DNA of 64,000 bases, taken from assembly GCA_963768765.1 (NCBI GenBank), contig CAVYJK010000020.1:186001-250000 (forward strand), read 5' to 3'. Positions 46,293 to 55,656 of the stretch are shown piece by piece. Each line of letters begins with the position of its first letter. The stretch's first letter is position 1. Origin of the DNA: DASWLF01 sp963768765 (GTDB taxonomy: Bacteria > Desulfobacterota > Desulfobaccia > Desulfobaccales > 0-14-0-80-60-11). Made by a program: the position numbers and the translations under genes. The notes beneath the pieces are model-generated. The model made no database searches. It was not told the DNA's origin and was given only the letters and a program-made list of their open reading frames with translations.

Positions 46293-46880
46293 ATGCCCTT
46301 AGCCAAGCGGTTGGAAGGCAAAAACATTGCCATCCTGGTGGAGGATATCTATGAGGACCAGGAATTATGGTACCCTCTCCTCAGGATGCGGGAGGCCGGG
46401 GCCAAGACGGTGGTGGTGGGGCCCGAGCGCGGCAAGACCTACACCAGCAAGCACGGGTACCCGGTGCAGGCGGATAAAGGCATCCAGGAAGTGAAGGCCG
46501 ACCAGTTCGACGCGGTGATCATCCCCGGAGGCTATGCCCCGGACCACATGCGGCGGCACCCGGCCATGGTGGCTTTGGTCCGGGAAGCGGCCCAGAAGAA
46601 CAAGGTGGTGGCCGCCATCTGCCACGCCGGCTGGATGCTGGCCTCCGCCGAAGTGCTCCAGGGCAAAAACGTCACCTGCTTTTTCGCCATCAAGGATGAC
46701 CTGATCCACGCGGGGGCCAACTACCGGGACGCGGAGGTGGTGGTGGACGGCAACCTCATCACTTCCCGGCAGCCGGGCGATCTGCCGGCTTTCTGCCAGG
46801 CCATCATCGGCGCCCTGGCCGGCGAAGTCCGCTGTCCCACCTGCCAGATGGTCCTTTACAGCGGCCAACCCTGGGACTAA
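46293..46880 (+). CDS. DJ-1/PfpI-family protein
   Basis: A 195-residue class I glutamine-amidotransferase-like protein. The nucleophile Cys lies in 'AAICHAGWML', with 'LVEDIYEDQELWYPLLRM' near the N-terminus and 'DAVIIPGGYAPD' before the Cys; 'TSRQPGDLPAF' closes the fold. PfpI/YhbO members act as deglycases, chaperones or peptidases in stress. The tail has an extra 'RCPTCQ' CxxC pair. GAGGAGGAGG precedes the ATG by eight bases. Confidence 0.9.
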   Translation: MPLAKRLEGKNIAILVEDIYEDQELWYPLLRMREAGAKTVVVGPERGKTYTSKHGYPVQADKGIQEVKADQFDAVIIPGGYAPDHMRRHPAMVALVREAAQKNKVVAAICHAGWMLASAEVLQGKNVTCFFAIKDDLIHAGANYRDAEVVVDGNLITSRQPGDLPAFCQAIIGALAGEVRCPTCQMVLYSGQPWD

Positions 46881-47017
46881 TTGGACCTGGTCTGGGACAG
46901 GTTACGGGACAATTACGAAACTATGTTCAAATAATTTCGGCAATTCTTTAATTAATTTTAGTAGTTCCCTCTTCGCTCCCCTGGCGGCAAACTTGCATAA
47001 CCAAGGAGCGCCGGGTC

Positions 47018-47980
47018 GTGAAACCGGCCCCGGCGGGAGCGATGGCAGGACGACGAGCTACCGGAGTTTGGGAGGCGGCCAAGAGGTGGCCGGGGCCGGA
47101 TCAGGAGAAGCTGGACCGGGCCCTGGTGGGCGGCCTGCTGCTGGAAACCATCCTGGAGGTCCCGGGTTCGCCGGAGGACGCCCAGTCCCGGCCCCTGGCG
47201 GTCAAGGCCCTTCTCAAGCATAACCTGGCGACCCACCTGGCCGGGCGGGTCACCCTGGATCAATTCCGCACCCTGGTCCGCAACCTGGACCGCTGGTTTC
47301 CCTATTACTACCCCCTGCTAACCCCCGCCGGGTCCGGATCTGAAGAGGGAGGCGCCGCCGGCGCCGCCCCTATCCTGCAGGAGGTTTACCCCGCCGCCTT
47401 TCCCGGGTTCCTGCGGGAAGAGGCGCTGCAGGACTGGCTTGACCGCCACGTTCAGGAGCTTCTTCCCCACCGGCCCCACCGCAAGCTCAAGGCGGACAAG
47501 CTGCAGGATTTCTTGCGCCGCACCCAGGGCGGCTGGTTCCGGGTCAAGGATTTCCAGACCCACTTCTTGATCGACCGCAAGACCGCCTGGGAATACCTGC
47601 AAAAGCTGCTGGCCGCGGGCTTGCTGGGCCACAACGGCGGGCGCTCCGCCGCGGTGCGTTACTGTCTGGCGGACTACTTTCTGGCGGTGCAGGCCGGGGC
47701 CCTGCGCCGGAAGATGGGGGAAGTTCTGGCGGAGCTCCCCCCGGCCCTGGCGCTTCAGCTGGCCGACTGGCTCATCGCCACGGGGGGAGAGGCCTTCTGG
47801 GAGGAGCAATGGCGGGCGCCGGTGAGCGAGGTCCGACGCCGGGAAATCCTCTCCCGGCTTAAGGCCGCGGGGGTCCTCCAGGTCGTGGTCCAAACGGGAA
47901 GCAACCGGATGCTGCGGCTGCACCGCCATTGGCTGCAAAATGCCGGCGGCCGGGGGCCGGAGGGCCGCGGCCGGGATTAG
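47018..47980 (+). CDS. Hypothetical protein with winged-helix-like C-terminal half
   Basis: A 320-residue soluble protein I do not recognise. The N-terminal third is helical; residues about 175-225 ('FRVKDFQTHFLIDRKTAWEY...') and 265-310 ('SEVRRREILSRLKAAGVLQV') look like winged-helix segments, which would suit DNA binding or a regulatory scaffold. The start is GTG, with AAGGAG nine bases upstream. It is not tightly linked to its neighbours. The codon use is like the rest of the window. Confidence 0.55.
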   Translation: MKPAPAGAMAGRRATGVWEAAKRWPGPDQEKLDRALVGGLLLETILEVPGSPEDAQSRPLAVKALLKHNLATHLAGRVTLDQFRTLVRNLDRWFPYYYPLLTPAGSGSEEGGAAGAAPILQEVYPAAFPGFLREEALQDWLDRHVQELLPHRPHRKLKADKLQDFLRRTQGGWFRVKDFQTHFLIDRKTAWEYLQKLLAAGLLGHNGGRSAAVRYCLADYFLAVQAGALRRKMGEVLAELPPALALQLADWLIATGGEAFWEEQWRAPVSEVRRREILSRLKAAGVLQVVVQTGSNRMLRLHRHWLQNAGGRGPEGRGRD

Positions 47981-48104
47981 CCCCGGTCCTGGGGCGGGGA
48001 AAATGCCGCCCGCCGCCGGCGGCTAACGTCTAAATCTCATTGACCGCCGCAGCTTAAGTATGTTATTTTTTTCGCATGTCTATTTTGGAGGTTTTGAGAG
48101 TTCC

Positions 48105-49433
48105 ATGATCCGCGACGTCAAACATGAAACCATGCCCCGGGAGGAACTGGAGGCCTTACAGCTCAAACGCCTGCAAGCGGTGGTGGAGCGGGTCTACCAT
48201 CTGGTGCCCTTCTACCGCCGGCGCCTGGACGAAATGGGGGTCAAGCCGGAGCAGATCCAGACCCCGGGGGATGTGCGCCTGCTGCCGTTTACCACCAAGC
48301 AGGACCTGCGGGACAACTACCCCTTCGGCATGTTCGCCGCCCCCATGGACCAGATCGTGCGGATTCACGCCTCCTCCGGCACCACCGGCAAGCCCACCCC
48401 GGTGGCCTATACCCAGCGGGACCTGGAGACCTGGTCGGAGTTGATGGCCCGGACCCTGGCCGCGGCCGGCACCCACCGGGGCGATATCGTCCACAACGCT
48501 TACGGCTACGGGCTGTTCACCGGCGGCCTGGGGTTTCACTACGGGGCGGAGCGCCTGGGGGCCGCGGTGATCCCGGTCTCCGGCGGTCAGACCCGGCGCC
48601 AGATCATGCTGCTCCAGGATTTCGGCCCCACGGTCCTGGTCTGCACCCCCTCCTTTGCCCTGTATCTGGCGGAGGTGGGCCAGGAGATGGGGGCCGATTT
48701 CCGGCAACTGAAACTGCGGGTGGGCATCTTCGGGGCCGAGCCCTGGACCGAAGGCATGCGGGTCGAAATCGAAAAACGGCTGAACCTGGACGCGGTGGAC
48801 ATTTACGGGCTCTCGGAAATTATCGGCCCCGGGGTCAGCGTGGAGTGCATCGAAGCCAAGGCGGGGCTGCACCTGTTCGAGGACCACTTCCTGCCGGAGA
48901 TCATCGACCCGGCCACCTTGGAGCCCCTGCCCCCCGGCGAGATGGGCGAGCTGGTGATCACCACCCTCACCAAAGAGGCCATGCCGCTCTTGCGCTACCG
49001 CACCCGGGATATCACCTCGCTGAATTACGCCCCGTGCCGCTGCGGCCGCTCCCTGGTCCGGATGCACCGGCTGCGGGGCCGCAGCGATGACATGCTCATC
49101 ATCCGCGGGGTGAACGTCTTTCCGTCCCAGATCGAGGCGGTGCTCATGGAGACCCCGGGAGTGGCGCCCCATTACCAGCTCATCGTGGACCGGGAGGGCC
49201 AGCTGGACACCCTGGAGGTCCAGGTGGAAGTGGATGAGGCCACCTTCTCCGACGAAGTCAAGCAGCTCCAGGCCCTGGCCCAGAACCTCCAGAAGCAGAT
49301 CAAAGATTATTTCACCGTCTCCGTCAAGGTGAAACTGGTGGAGCCCCGCAGCATACCCCGCAGCGAAGGCAAAGCCAAGCGGGTCATTGACAAGCGGCAG
49401 ATCTGTAGGGCCAGGTTTACTCCGCTTTTATAA
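48105..49433 (+). CDS. paaK: Phenylacetate-CoA ligase-type acyl-CoA ligase
   Basis: A 442-residue adenylate-forming ligase. The P-loop 'ASSGTTGKPT', 'IYGLSEIIGPG', 'YRTRDIT' and the C-terminal catalytic 'RSEGKAKRV' lysine are all intact. It activates aryl or acyl acids with ATP and CoA; the actual substrate may be phenylacetate or an amino-acid-derived aryl acid. I chose ATG 48105 ('MIRDVKHETM'); an upstream ATG at 48060 would add a non-conserved stretch. An ACT gene and a branched-chain amino-acid transporter follow. Confidence 0.9.
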   Translation: MIRDVKHETMPREELEALQLKRLQAVVERVYHLVPFYRRRLDEMGVKPEQIQTPGDVRLLPFTTKQDLRDNYPFGMFAAPMDQIVRIHASSGTTGKPTPVAYTQRDLETWSELMARTLAAAGTHRGDIVHNAYGYGLFTGGLGFHYGAERLGAAVIPVSGGQTRRQIMLLQDFGPTVLVCTPSFALYLAEVGQEMGADFRQLKLRVGIFGAEPWTEGMRVEIEKRLNLDAVDIYGLSEIIGPGVSVECIEAKAGLHLFEDHFLPEIIDPATLEPLPPGEMGELVITTLTKEAMPLLRYRTRDITSLNYAPCRCGRSLVRMHRLRGRSDDMLIIRGVNVFPSQIEAVLMETPGVAPHYQLIVDREGQLDTLEVQVEVDEATFSDEVKQLQALAQNLQKQIKDYFTVSVKVKLVEPRSIPRSEGKAKRVIDKRQICRARFTPLL

Positions 49434-49559
49434 AGGAGGGCGCGGGGGATGTATAAGAGCCCTCAAGGTAATCCCCCGTAAGTCCCCCTTTAGAAAAGCG
49501 GGGACCTAAAACCAGCTTTACAAAACCTTTGCGGAATAACTTAAAGGGAGAGAGAGCCC

Positions 49560-49991
49560 ATGAAAGTCGAACAGATCTCGGTATTTTTGGAGAATAAGGC
49601 GGGCCGGCTGGCCGAAGTCACCCGGGTCCTGGGGGAAGCGGGCATCAACATCCGGGCCCTGTCTCTGGCCGACACCACCGACTTTGGCATCCTCCGCCTG
49701 ATTGTGGACAAGTACGACCAGGCCCGGGAAGTCTTGAAGGAAAAAGGCTTCACCGTCGGCAAGACGGAAGTGGTGGCCGTGGAGGTGCCGGACCGCCCCG
49801 GGGGCCTGGGGTTTGTCCTGCAGATCCTGGCCCGGGCCGGCATCAACGTGGAGTACATGTACGCCTTTGTGCAGCACAGTGGCAAAAACGCGGTTATAAT
49901 CTTCCGCTTCGACAACCTGGAACAGGCCATTGAACTGCTGCAAAAGGAAGGCATCCACATCTACAAGGGTGAAGAAGTATACCGACTTTAG
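49560..49991 (+). CDS. Tandem ACT-domain protein
   Basis: A 143-residue protein made of two ACT domains: 'FLENKAGRLAEVTRVLGEAG' (about 9-28) and 'EVPDRPGGLGFVLQILARAG' (about 75-95). ACT pairs bind amino acids. In Desulfobacterota and Clostridia such genes lie beside paaK and liv genes, suggesting amino-acid sensing linked to transport. GGGAGAGAG precedes the ATG. livK follows 19 bases after the stop. Confidence 0.92.
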   Translation: MKVEQISVFLENKAGRLAEVTRVLGEAGINIRALSLADTTDFGILRLIVDKYDQAREVLKEKGFTVGKTEVVAVEVPDRPGGLGFVLQILARAGINVEYMYAFVQHSGKNAVIIFRFDNLEQAIELLQKEGIHIYKGEEVYRL

Positions 49992-50010
49992 ACCCAGGGA
50001 GGGAAAGCTT

Positions 50011-51174
50011 ATGAGAAGAAAGGCGATTCTGTTTGGCCTGGCACTGGCCCTGGCAGGCCTGGTCCTGGCGTGGGTGGGTTGCGGCCCCGCCACGAAGGCC
50101 GAGCCTTACGTAGTGGGGGGGATTTTTTCCATCAGCGGCCCGGCCTCCTACCTGGGAGAGCCGGAGCGCAATTCCATGGAGATGTTGGCGGAGGAGCTCA
50201 ATTCCAAGGGCGGCATCAAGGGCCATCCCTTGAAGCTGGTCATCTATGATGACGAAGGCGACGTCACCAAGGCCCGCCTCCACGCCGAAAAACTCCTCCA
50301 GAAGGACAAGGCCTTAACCATCATCGGCCCCAGCCTTACCCACACTTCCATGGCCGTGCTGGAGATCACCCAGAAGGCCAAGGTGCCGCTGATCTCCTGC
50401 GCCGCCGGGTCCGATATCACGTCTCCCGTTAAAGACCGGTATTGGGTATTCAAGACCGCCCAGACGGACCAGATGGCCGTGAGCCGCATCTACCAGTACT
50501 TGCAGAAGCACGCCATCGGCAAGGTGGCCATCCTTACCGTGTCCACGGGCTTCGGGGTGGCGGGGAAACAGCAGCTTCTGGAACAGGCGCCCCAACATGG
50601 TATCCAGGTGGTGGGCCAGGAGGTCTTCGGGGAAAAAGACACGGACATGACCCCCCAGCTCACCAAGATGCGGGGGACCGACGCCCAGGCGGTGATCTGC
50701 TGGGGCACCGGCCCGGCGCCGGCCCTGGTGGCCAAGAACATGAAGCAGCTGGGCATAACCATCCCGTTGATCCAGAGCCATGGCGCCGCCTCCAAGAAGT
50801 TCATCGAACTGGCGGGTGACGCCGCCGAAGGCATCATCATGCCCGCCGGTAAACTGGTGATCTACACTCAGTTGCCCGACACCGACCCCCAGAAGGCCGT
50901 GTGCAAGGAATATGCGGAAAAATACAAGGCCAAGTTCAAGGCGCCGGAATCCAGCTTCGGGGGCTACGCTTACGACGCCATGCGGATGCTGATTGCCGCC
51001 ATGGAAAAGGCGGGCAACGACCCGGCCAAGATCCGGGAGGCGCTGGAGGGCACCAAGAACTTCGTGGGGGTCAGCGGCGTCTTCAACATGAGCCCTGAAG
51101 ACCACAACGGGCTCACCCCCGCGGCCTTTGTCATGGTGAAGATCCACAACGGCGAATTTCAACTGGTCGATTAA
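50011..51174 (+). CDS. livK: Branched-chain amino-acid ABC transporter, substrate-binding lipoprotein
   Basis: A 387-residue periplasmic binding protein (type I). The signal and lipobox 'LVLAWVGC' give a lipid anchor. The mature part has 'GGIFSISGPASYLGEPERN' and 'IYDDEGDVTKARLHAEKLL' as in LivJ/K proteins. The ligand is likely an aliphatic or aromatic amino acid or a related acid. GGGAGGGAAAGC precedes the ATG. The 274 bases to livH (51175-51448) hold only repeats and AACCGAAAA-type low-complexity sequence. Confidence 0.92.
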   Translation: MRRKAILFGLALALAGLVLAWVGCGPATKAEPYVVGGIFSISGPASYLGEPERNSMEMLAEELNSKGGIKGHPLKLVIYDDEGDVTKARLHAEKLLQKDKALTIIGPSLTHTSMAVLEITQKAKVPLISCAAGSDITSPVKDRYWVFKTAQTDQMAVSRIYQYLQKHAIGKVAILTVSTGFGVAGKQQLLEQAPQHGIQVVGQEVFGEKDTDMTPQLTKMRGTDAQAVICWGTGPAPALVAKNMKQLGITIPLIQSHGAASKKFIELAGDAAEGIIMPAGKLVIYTQLPDTDPQKAVCKEYAEKYKAKFKAPESSFGGYAYDAMRMLIAAMEKAGNDPAKIREALEGTKNFVGVSGVFNMSPEDHNGLTPAAFVMVKIHNGEFQLVD

Positions 51175-51448
51175 ATAAGCAGTTGGCAGTTTTCGGCTTT
51201 TGATTAAGGGTTACCTATTAACGTTAGGAATAGGCCCGTAACCAAGGTCTTATGGGCGCGCTTCCTGAGCAACCGGCGGGGCAGGCCTCTGTGCCTGCCC
51301 CTAATTTGCCTGTCGGGATAATTTCCCCATGGGCCTTAACACCCGAAACTGAAAATTGGTCCGGCAGCATTCAGCGACTCCCCCAGCAGCAAGGGCCAGT
51401 TAACCGAAAACCCAAACCGAAAACCGGGACGGAGGCCCCACGCTCCCT

Positions 51449-52318
51449 TTGGAGATTCTTGCCCCGCTCACGCAGTATCTCATCTCCGGCCTGACCAGCG
51501 GCGCCATCTACGCCCTCATCGCCCTGGGTTTCGGCATCATTTACAACACCACCACCATCATCAATTTCGCCCAGGGTGAGATGGTGATGCTGGGGGCCCT
51601 GAGCGCCATCAGCATCTACCATCTGGTGCCGTCCCTGCCTCTGGCCTTTGTGGGCGGCGTGGTCGCGGTGGCCCTGGTGGGGTTGGTACTGGAACGGCTG
51701 GCTCTGCGCCCGGTGCGGGACCCTTCGCCCCTCACCCTCATCATCATCACCGTGGGGGCCGCGGTCCTCATCAAGGGCGTGGCCATGCTGCTGTGGGGCA
51801 AGGAAGCCTACGCCCTGCCGCCCTTTTCCGGGGACGCTCCTTTCCACCTGGGCTCAGCCACCATTCTGCCCCAAAATCTCTGGGTCCTGGGTCTCACTTT
51901 TCTACTGGTGGGGGCCCTGGAGGCCTTCTTCCGCCTCACCCTGGTGGGCAAGGCCATGCGGGCCTGCTCTTACAACCCCCGGGCGGCCCGTTTGGTGGGC
52001 ATCGCCGCCGGCCGCATGGTGCAGCTCTCCTTTGTTCTGTCCGCCGCCCTGGGGGCCGGCGCCGGCATCCTCATCGCGCCCCTCACCCTGGGGGTCTATG
52101 ACATGGGCACCATGCTGGGGCTCAAGGGTTTCTCCGCGGCCATCATCGGCGGCCTGGGTAGCCTCCTGGGCGGGGTCCTGGGGGGGTTGATCCTGGGGGT
52201 AGCCGAAGCCCTGGCCTCCGGCCTGATTTCTTCCGGCTACCGGGACGCGGTGGCCTTCCTGCTGCTTCTCATCGTCCTCTTTGTCCGTCCCCAGGGCGTG
52301 CTGGGGGAGCGCAAATGA
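51449..52318 (+). CDS. livH: Branched-chain amino-acid ABC transporter permease LivH
   Basis: A 289-residue permease with about eight helices. Family motifs: 'GLTSGAIYALIALGFGIIYN', 'INFAQGEMVMLGA', 'VGKAMRACSYNPRAARLVGI' and 'GGLGSLLGGVLGGLILG'. The start is TTG 51449 in my reading, since no ATG is available at the conserved N-terminus. The last four bases overlap the livM start (ATGA). Confidence 0.93.
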   Translation: MEILAPLTQYLISGLTSGAIYALIALGFGIIYNTTTIINFAQGEMVMLGALSAISIYHLVPSLPLAFVGGVVAVALVGLVLERLALRPVRDPSPLTLIIITVGAAVLIKGVAMLLWGKEAYALPPFSGDAPFHLGSATILPQNLWVLGLTFLLVGALEAFFRLTLVGKAMRACSYNPRAARLVGIAAGRMVQLSFVLSAALGAGAGILIAPLTLGVYDMGTMLGLKGFSAAIIGGLGSLLGGVLGGLILGVAEALASGLISSGYRDAVAFLLLLIVLFVRPQGVLGERK

Positions 52319-53334
52319 AGCCTTCCCGCTTCCTCAACCGGTGGGTTCTCTTCGCGGCGGCGGTCCTGGTCCTGGCCGCCTGGTTGGATAACGAATACTA
52401 TTACACCCTCCTCAACTTCATCGGCATCCACACCCTGCTGGTGGTGGGCCTCAACCTGCTCCTGGGCTATGCGGGCCAGATCTCCCTGGGGCACGCCGCC
52501 TTTTTCGGCCTGGGGGCCTATACCTCCGGCATTCTCACCGCCACCTACGGGGTCAACCCCTGGCTGGCCCTGGCTGCGGGGCTCGTCCTTTCCGGGGTCG
52601 CCGCCTTTCTCATCGGCATCCCGGCCCTGAAGCTCCGGGGCTACTATCTGGCCATGGCCACCCTGGGGTTCGGCATCATCGTGTACATCATTTTTAACCA
52701 AGCCCATAGTCTCACCGGCGGCCCTTCCGGACTGCACGGCATTCCTTCCCTGTCCCTGGCCGGCTTCCCTTTGAACACTCCCCGGCGTCTGTATCTTTTG
52801 ATCTGGACCTCGGTGGGGCTGATCCTGGGCCTCAGCGCCAACCTGGTGGACTCCCGCACGGGTAGGGCCATCCGGGCCCTGCACGACAGCGAGGCCGCGG
52901 CGGAGTCCCTGGGGGTGAACACGGCCCGCGTGAAGCTCAAGGTCTTCATCTGGAGCGCCCTGTACGCCTCGCTGGCCGGCAGCTTCTACGCCCATACCCT
53001 GAACTTCATCGCCCCGTCCTCCTTCGGGTTCATGTTTTCCATCAAGCTGGTGACCATGGTGGTGCTGGGCGGCATGGCCAGCATCTGGGGCTCGCTCCTG
53101 GGGGCCGGGGTCCTTACGGCGCTGCCCGAGGCCCTCACCGTCTTCCATGACTTTGAAGTGATCATCTTCGGCGCCATCCTCATGGTGGTGATGATTTTCC
53201 TGCCCCGGGGCCTGGTGCGGGGCCTCCTGGACCTGGCGGAGTTCCGGCGCTATCAAGCGGCAAGGGGGGACGGTTGTTTGAATGTTCACCACAGAGACAC
53301 AGAAGCTACAAAACTGTTTTTTCTGTCATCCTGA
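52315..53334 (+). CDS. livM: Branched-chain amino-acid ABC transporter permease LivM
   Basis: A 339-residue permease. Motifs: 'GLNLLLGYAGQISLGHAAFF', 'LKLRGYYLAMATLGFG', 'GRAIRALHDSEAAAESLGV' and 'VVLGGMASIWGSLLGAG'. The final 25 or so residues, from about 'ARGDGCLNVHHRDTE', are read from a CACAGAGACACAG/TGTCATCCTGAG-type intergenic repeat, so the native end was probably near 'LAEFRR'. Confidence 0.93.
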   Translation: MKPSRFLNRWVLFAAAVLVLAAWLDNEYYYTLLNFIGIHTLLVVGLNLLLGYAGQISLGHAAFFGLGAYTSGILTATYGVNPWLALAAGLVLSGVAAFLIGIPALKLRGYYLAMATLGFGIIVYIIFNQAHSLTGGPSGLHGIPSLSLAGFPLNTPRRLYLLIWTSVGLILGLSANLVDSRTGRAIRALHDSEAAAESLGVNTARVKLKVFIWSALYASLAGSFYAHTLNFIAPSSFGFMFSIKLVTMVVLGGMASIWGSLLGAGVLTALPEALTVFHDFEVIIFGAILMVVMIFLPRGLVRGLLDLAEFRRYQAARGDGCLNVHHRDTEATKLFFLSS

Positions 53335-53486
53335 GCGAGCGAAGGATCTAACTCCCTGGAAATGCGAATAATTGCGCCCGAATGACTTAGGGGCAATTAT
53401 TCTGTATAGACTCTGCGGAACTGCTCCAATGGCACATATTGTGGTAAATCTTGGTGCCTTGCCGTGAATCTTCAATTCCTAAGAAC

Positions 53487-54266
53487 GTGCGACCAGATAA
53501 AGCGTTGTTGGAGCTGCAGGACGTCAGCCTGGCCTTCGGCGGGCTGCAGGCGGTGGAGGACGTGACCCTGGGGGTGCCCCGGGGCGCCGTCAAGGCGGTC
53601 ATCGGCCCCAACGGCGCGGGCAAGACCACCCTGTTCAACCTGGTGACCGGCTTCCTCTCCCCCCAGCAGGGCCGCATCATCTTTCAGGGGGAGGCGATCC
53701 AGGGCCGGCCGGCCTATGACGTCGCCGCCCTGGGAATCGCCCGCACCTTCCAGCTGGTGCAGCTCTTCGACCACATGACGGTGCTGGAAAACGTCATGGT
53801 GGGAGGCCACCGCCTGAGCAAGAGCGGCCTGCTGGCCGGGGCCCTGCGCCTGCCCCGGACCCGGACGGAAGAGCTCCTCATCCGACACCAGGCCGAGGAG
53901 GCTCTGGGGTTTGTGGGACTCTCGGACCGGGCCCATCAGAGCGCCGCCATCCTGCCCCTGGGGCTAAAAAGGTTGCTGGAGATCGCCCGGGCCCTGGCCT
54001 CGGCCCCGCGCCTGCTGCTGCTGGATGAGCCCGCCTCGGGCCTGGACGCGGTGGAGACGGACCGCCTCAGAGAGATGATCCTGGCCCTCAAGGAGAAGGA
54101 CATCACCGTCTTGCTGGTGGAGCACGACATGGGCCTCACCATGGAGGTGGCCGACGAGATCGCGGTCCTCAATTACGGCAAGCTCATCGCTGACGGCCCG
54201 CCCCGGACCATCCAGAAGAACCCGGAGGTCATCGCCGCCTATTTGGGCACTGACTGGCAGACTTAA
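53487..54266 (+). CDS. livG: Branched-chain amino-acid ABC transporter ATPase LivG
   Basis: A 259-residue ATPase. Walker A 'GPNGAGKTTLFNL', Q-loop 'ARTFQLVQLF', signature region 'LPLGLKRLLEIARAL', Walker B 'LLLLDEPASGLD' and H-loop 'LLVEHDMG'. The signature is degenerate (LPLGLKR instead of LSYGQQR), which is seen in some LivG proteins. The start is taken as GTG 53487. The last 303 bases are exactly repeated 468 bases downstream. Confidence 0.92.
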   Translation: MRPDKALLELQDVSLAFGGLQAVEDVTLGVPRGAVKAVIGPNGAGKTTLFNLVTGFLSPQQGRIIFQGEAIQGRPAYDVAALGIARTFQLVQLFDHMTVLENVMVGGHRLSKSGLLAGALRLPRTRTEELLIRHQAEEALGFVGLSDRAHQSAAILPLGLKRLLEIARALASAPRLLLLDEPASGLDAVETDRLREMILALKEKDITVLLVEHDMGLTMEVADEIAVLNYGKLIADGPPRTIQKNPEVIAAYLGTDWQT

Positions 54267-54431
54267 AGACGGTTTTTGGTTTTTGGTTTTTGGTTGGAAA
54301 ATTCTTTGGCGGCACCGGCGTCTCGCCTGTGCGGAACAGGCTGAAAGCCTGTTCCACCTCTGGCATCTTATGTAGGGCGGGCACTGCCCGCCATCCTAAA
54401 ATCTTTGGTGGGCGGTGCCCACCCTACGTAA

Positions 54432-54734
54432 CTAAAAAGGTTGCTGGAGATCGCCCGGGCCCTGGCCTCGGCCCCGCGCCTGCTGCTGCTGGATGAGCCC
54501 GCCTCGGGCCTGGACGCGGTGGAGACGGACCGCCTCAGAGAGATGATCCTGGCCCTCAAGGAGAAGGACATCACCGTCTTGCTGGTGGAGCACGACATGG
54601 GCCTCACCATGGAGGTGGCCGACGAGATCGCGGTCCTCAATTACGGCAAGCTCATCGCTGACGGCCCGCCCCGGACCATCCAGAAGAACCCGGAGGTCAT
54701 CGCCGCCTATTTGGGCACTGACTGGCAGACTTAA
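54432..54734 (+). pseudogene. Partial second copy of livG (C-terminal third)
   Basis: Encodes the last 100 or so residues of LivG, including Walker B 'LLLLDEPASGLD' and the H-loop, but no Walker A, so it cannot bind ATP normally by itself. No ribosome binding site or conserved start is present. It is a duplication remnant. Confidence 0.85.
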
Positions 54735-54738
54735 AGAC

Positions 54739-54825
54739 GGTTTTTGGTTTTTAGTTTTTGGTTTTTAGTTTTTAGTTTTTGGTTTTGGTTTTTGGTTTTT
54801 GGTTTTTGGTTTTTGGTTTTTGGTT
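54739..54825. repeat. TTTTTGG/TTTTTAG heptamer array
   Basis: About twelve imperfect units of TTTTTGG or TTTTTAG after the livG remnant. A shorter version (54271-54295, three units) follows the intact livG, so the array expanded after duplication. It is a microsatellite, prone to slippage. Confidence 0.8.
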
Positions 54826-54917
54826 GGAAAATTCTTTGGTGGCACAGGCGTCTCGCCTGTGCGGCACAGGCTGAAAGCCTGTTCCACCTCTGGCTACTGA
54901 CAACTGACAACTGAACC

Positions 54918-55656
54918 ATGCTGAAAATTCGCAACCTTCACGCCTACTACGGCTCCGTCCTGGCCCTCAGCGGGGTCACCTGCCACGTGCGGGAAGGCGA
55001 GATCGTCTCTCTCATCGGCGCCAACGGCGCCGGCAAGACCACGTTGCTCAACGCCATCTGCGGGCTGGTGCGCCGGGAAGGCGAGATCCTGTTTGCGGGA
55101 CAATCCCTGGGGGGCCTGCCCCCGGAGGCCATCGTGGGCTTGGGCGTCTCCCAGGCGCCGGAAGGCCGCCAGCTCTTTGCTCCCATGACCGTGGCGGAAA
55201 ACCTGGAGCTGGGGGCCTACCGGCGCCACCGGCGGGACTCCCGGCAGGCCATCGAGGCGGATCTGGAGCGGGTTTTCCAGCTGTTCCCCCCCCTTAAGGA
55301 CCGCCGGCATCAGAAGGCCGGCACCATGAGCGGGGGCGAACAGCAGATGCTGGCCATCGGCCGGGCCCTCATGGCTCGACCCCGGCTGCTCCTGCTGGAT
55401 GAGCCCTCCCTGGGCCTGGCCCCCCTGGTGGTGGAGGACATCCTGGCCACCCTGGGGGTGCTGCGCCAGGAGGGGGTGACCATTCTGCTGGTGGAGCAAA
55501 ATGCCCGGGCCGCCCTCAAAGTGACCGACCGGGCTTACGTCCTGGAAACCGGGCGCATCATCCTCTCCGGCTCCGCCCAGGACCTGTTGAGCCGACCGCC
55601 AGGTGACCCGGGCCTACCTGGGCCGCGATTACAAGGAATTCACCGAAGGGAGGTAA
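54918..55656 (+). CDS. livF: Branched-chain amino-acid ABC transporter ATPase LivF (frame broken at end)
   Basis: Composite of 245 residues. Walker A 'GANGAGKTTLLNAI', Q-loop 'QAPEGRQLF', signature 'MSGGEQQMLAIGRAL', Walker B 'LLLLDEPSLGLAP', H-loop 'LLVEQNA'. An extra C at 55592/55593 shifts the end; without it the protein finishes 'VTRAYLGRDYKEFTEGR' at a TAA ending at 55656. As written, the frame would run on into repeats to 55904. Confidence 0.92.

Larger units (their letters stand above)
53964..54893 (+). repeat. Direct duplication of the livG 3' end and its trailer
   Basis: The sequence starting CTAAAAAGGTTGCTGG at 53964 recurs at 54432, 468 bases later. The 303 coding bases up to the stop appear identical. 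The trailers (TTTTTGG array, then GGAAAATTCTTTGG and a palindrome with CGTCTCGCCTGTG) are similar but differ in array length and single bases. The unit between includes a GTAGGGCGGGCACTGCCCGCC-type repeat absent after copy two. This looks like a genuine tandem duplication followed by divergence outside the coding part. Confidence 0.85.

Noticed and set aside
54739..54825. TTTTTGG units as a CRISPR array or telomere-like end
   Set aside because: The units are seven bases long with no spacers, lie inside the chromosome and match a trailing microsatellite after the intact livG copy.
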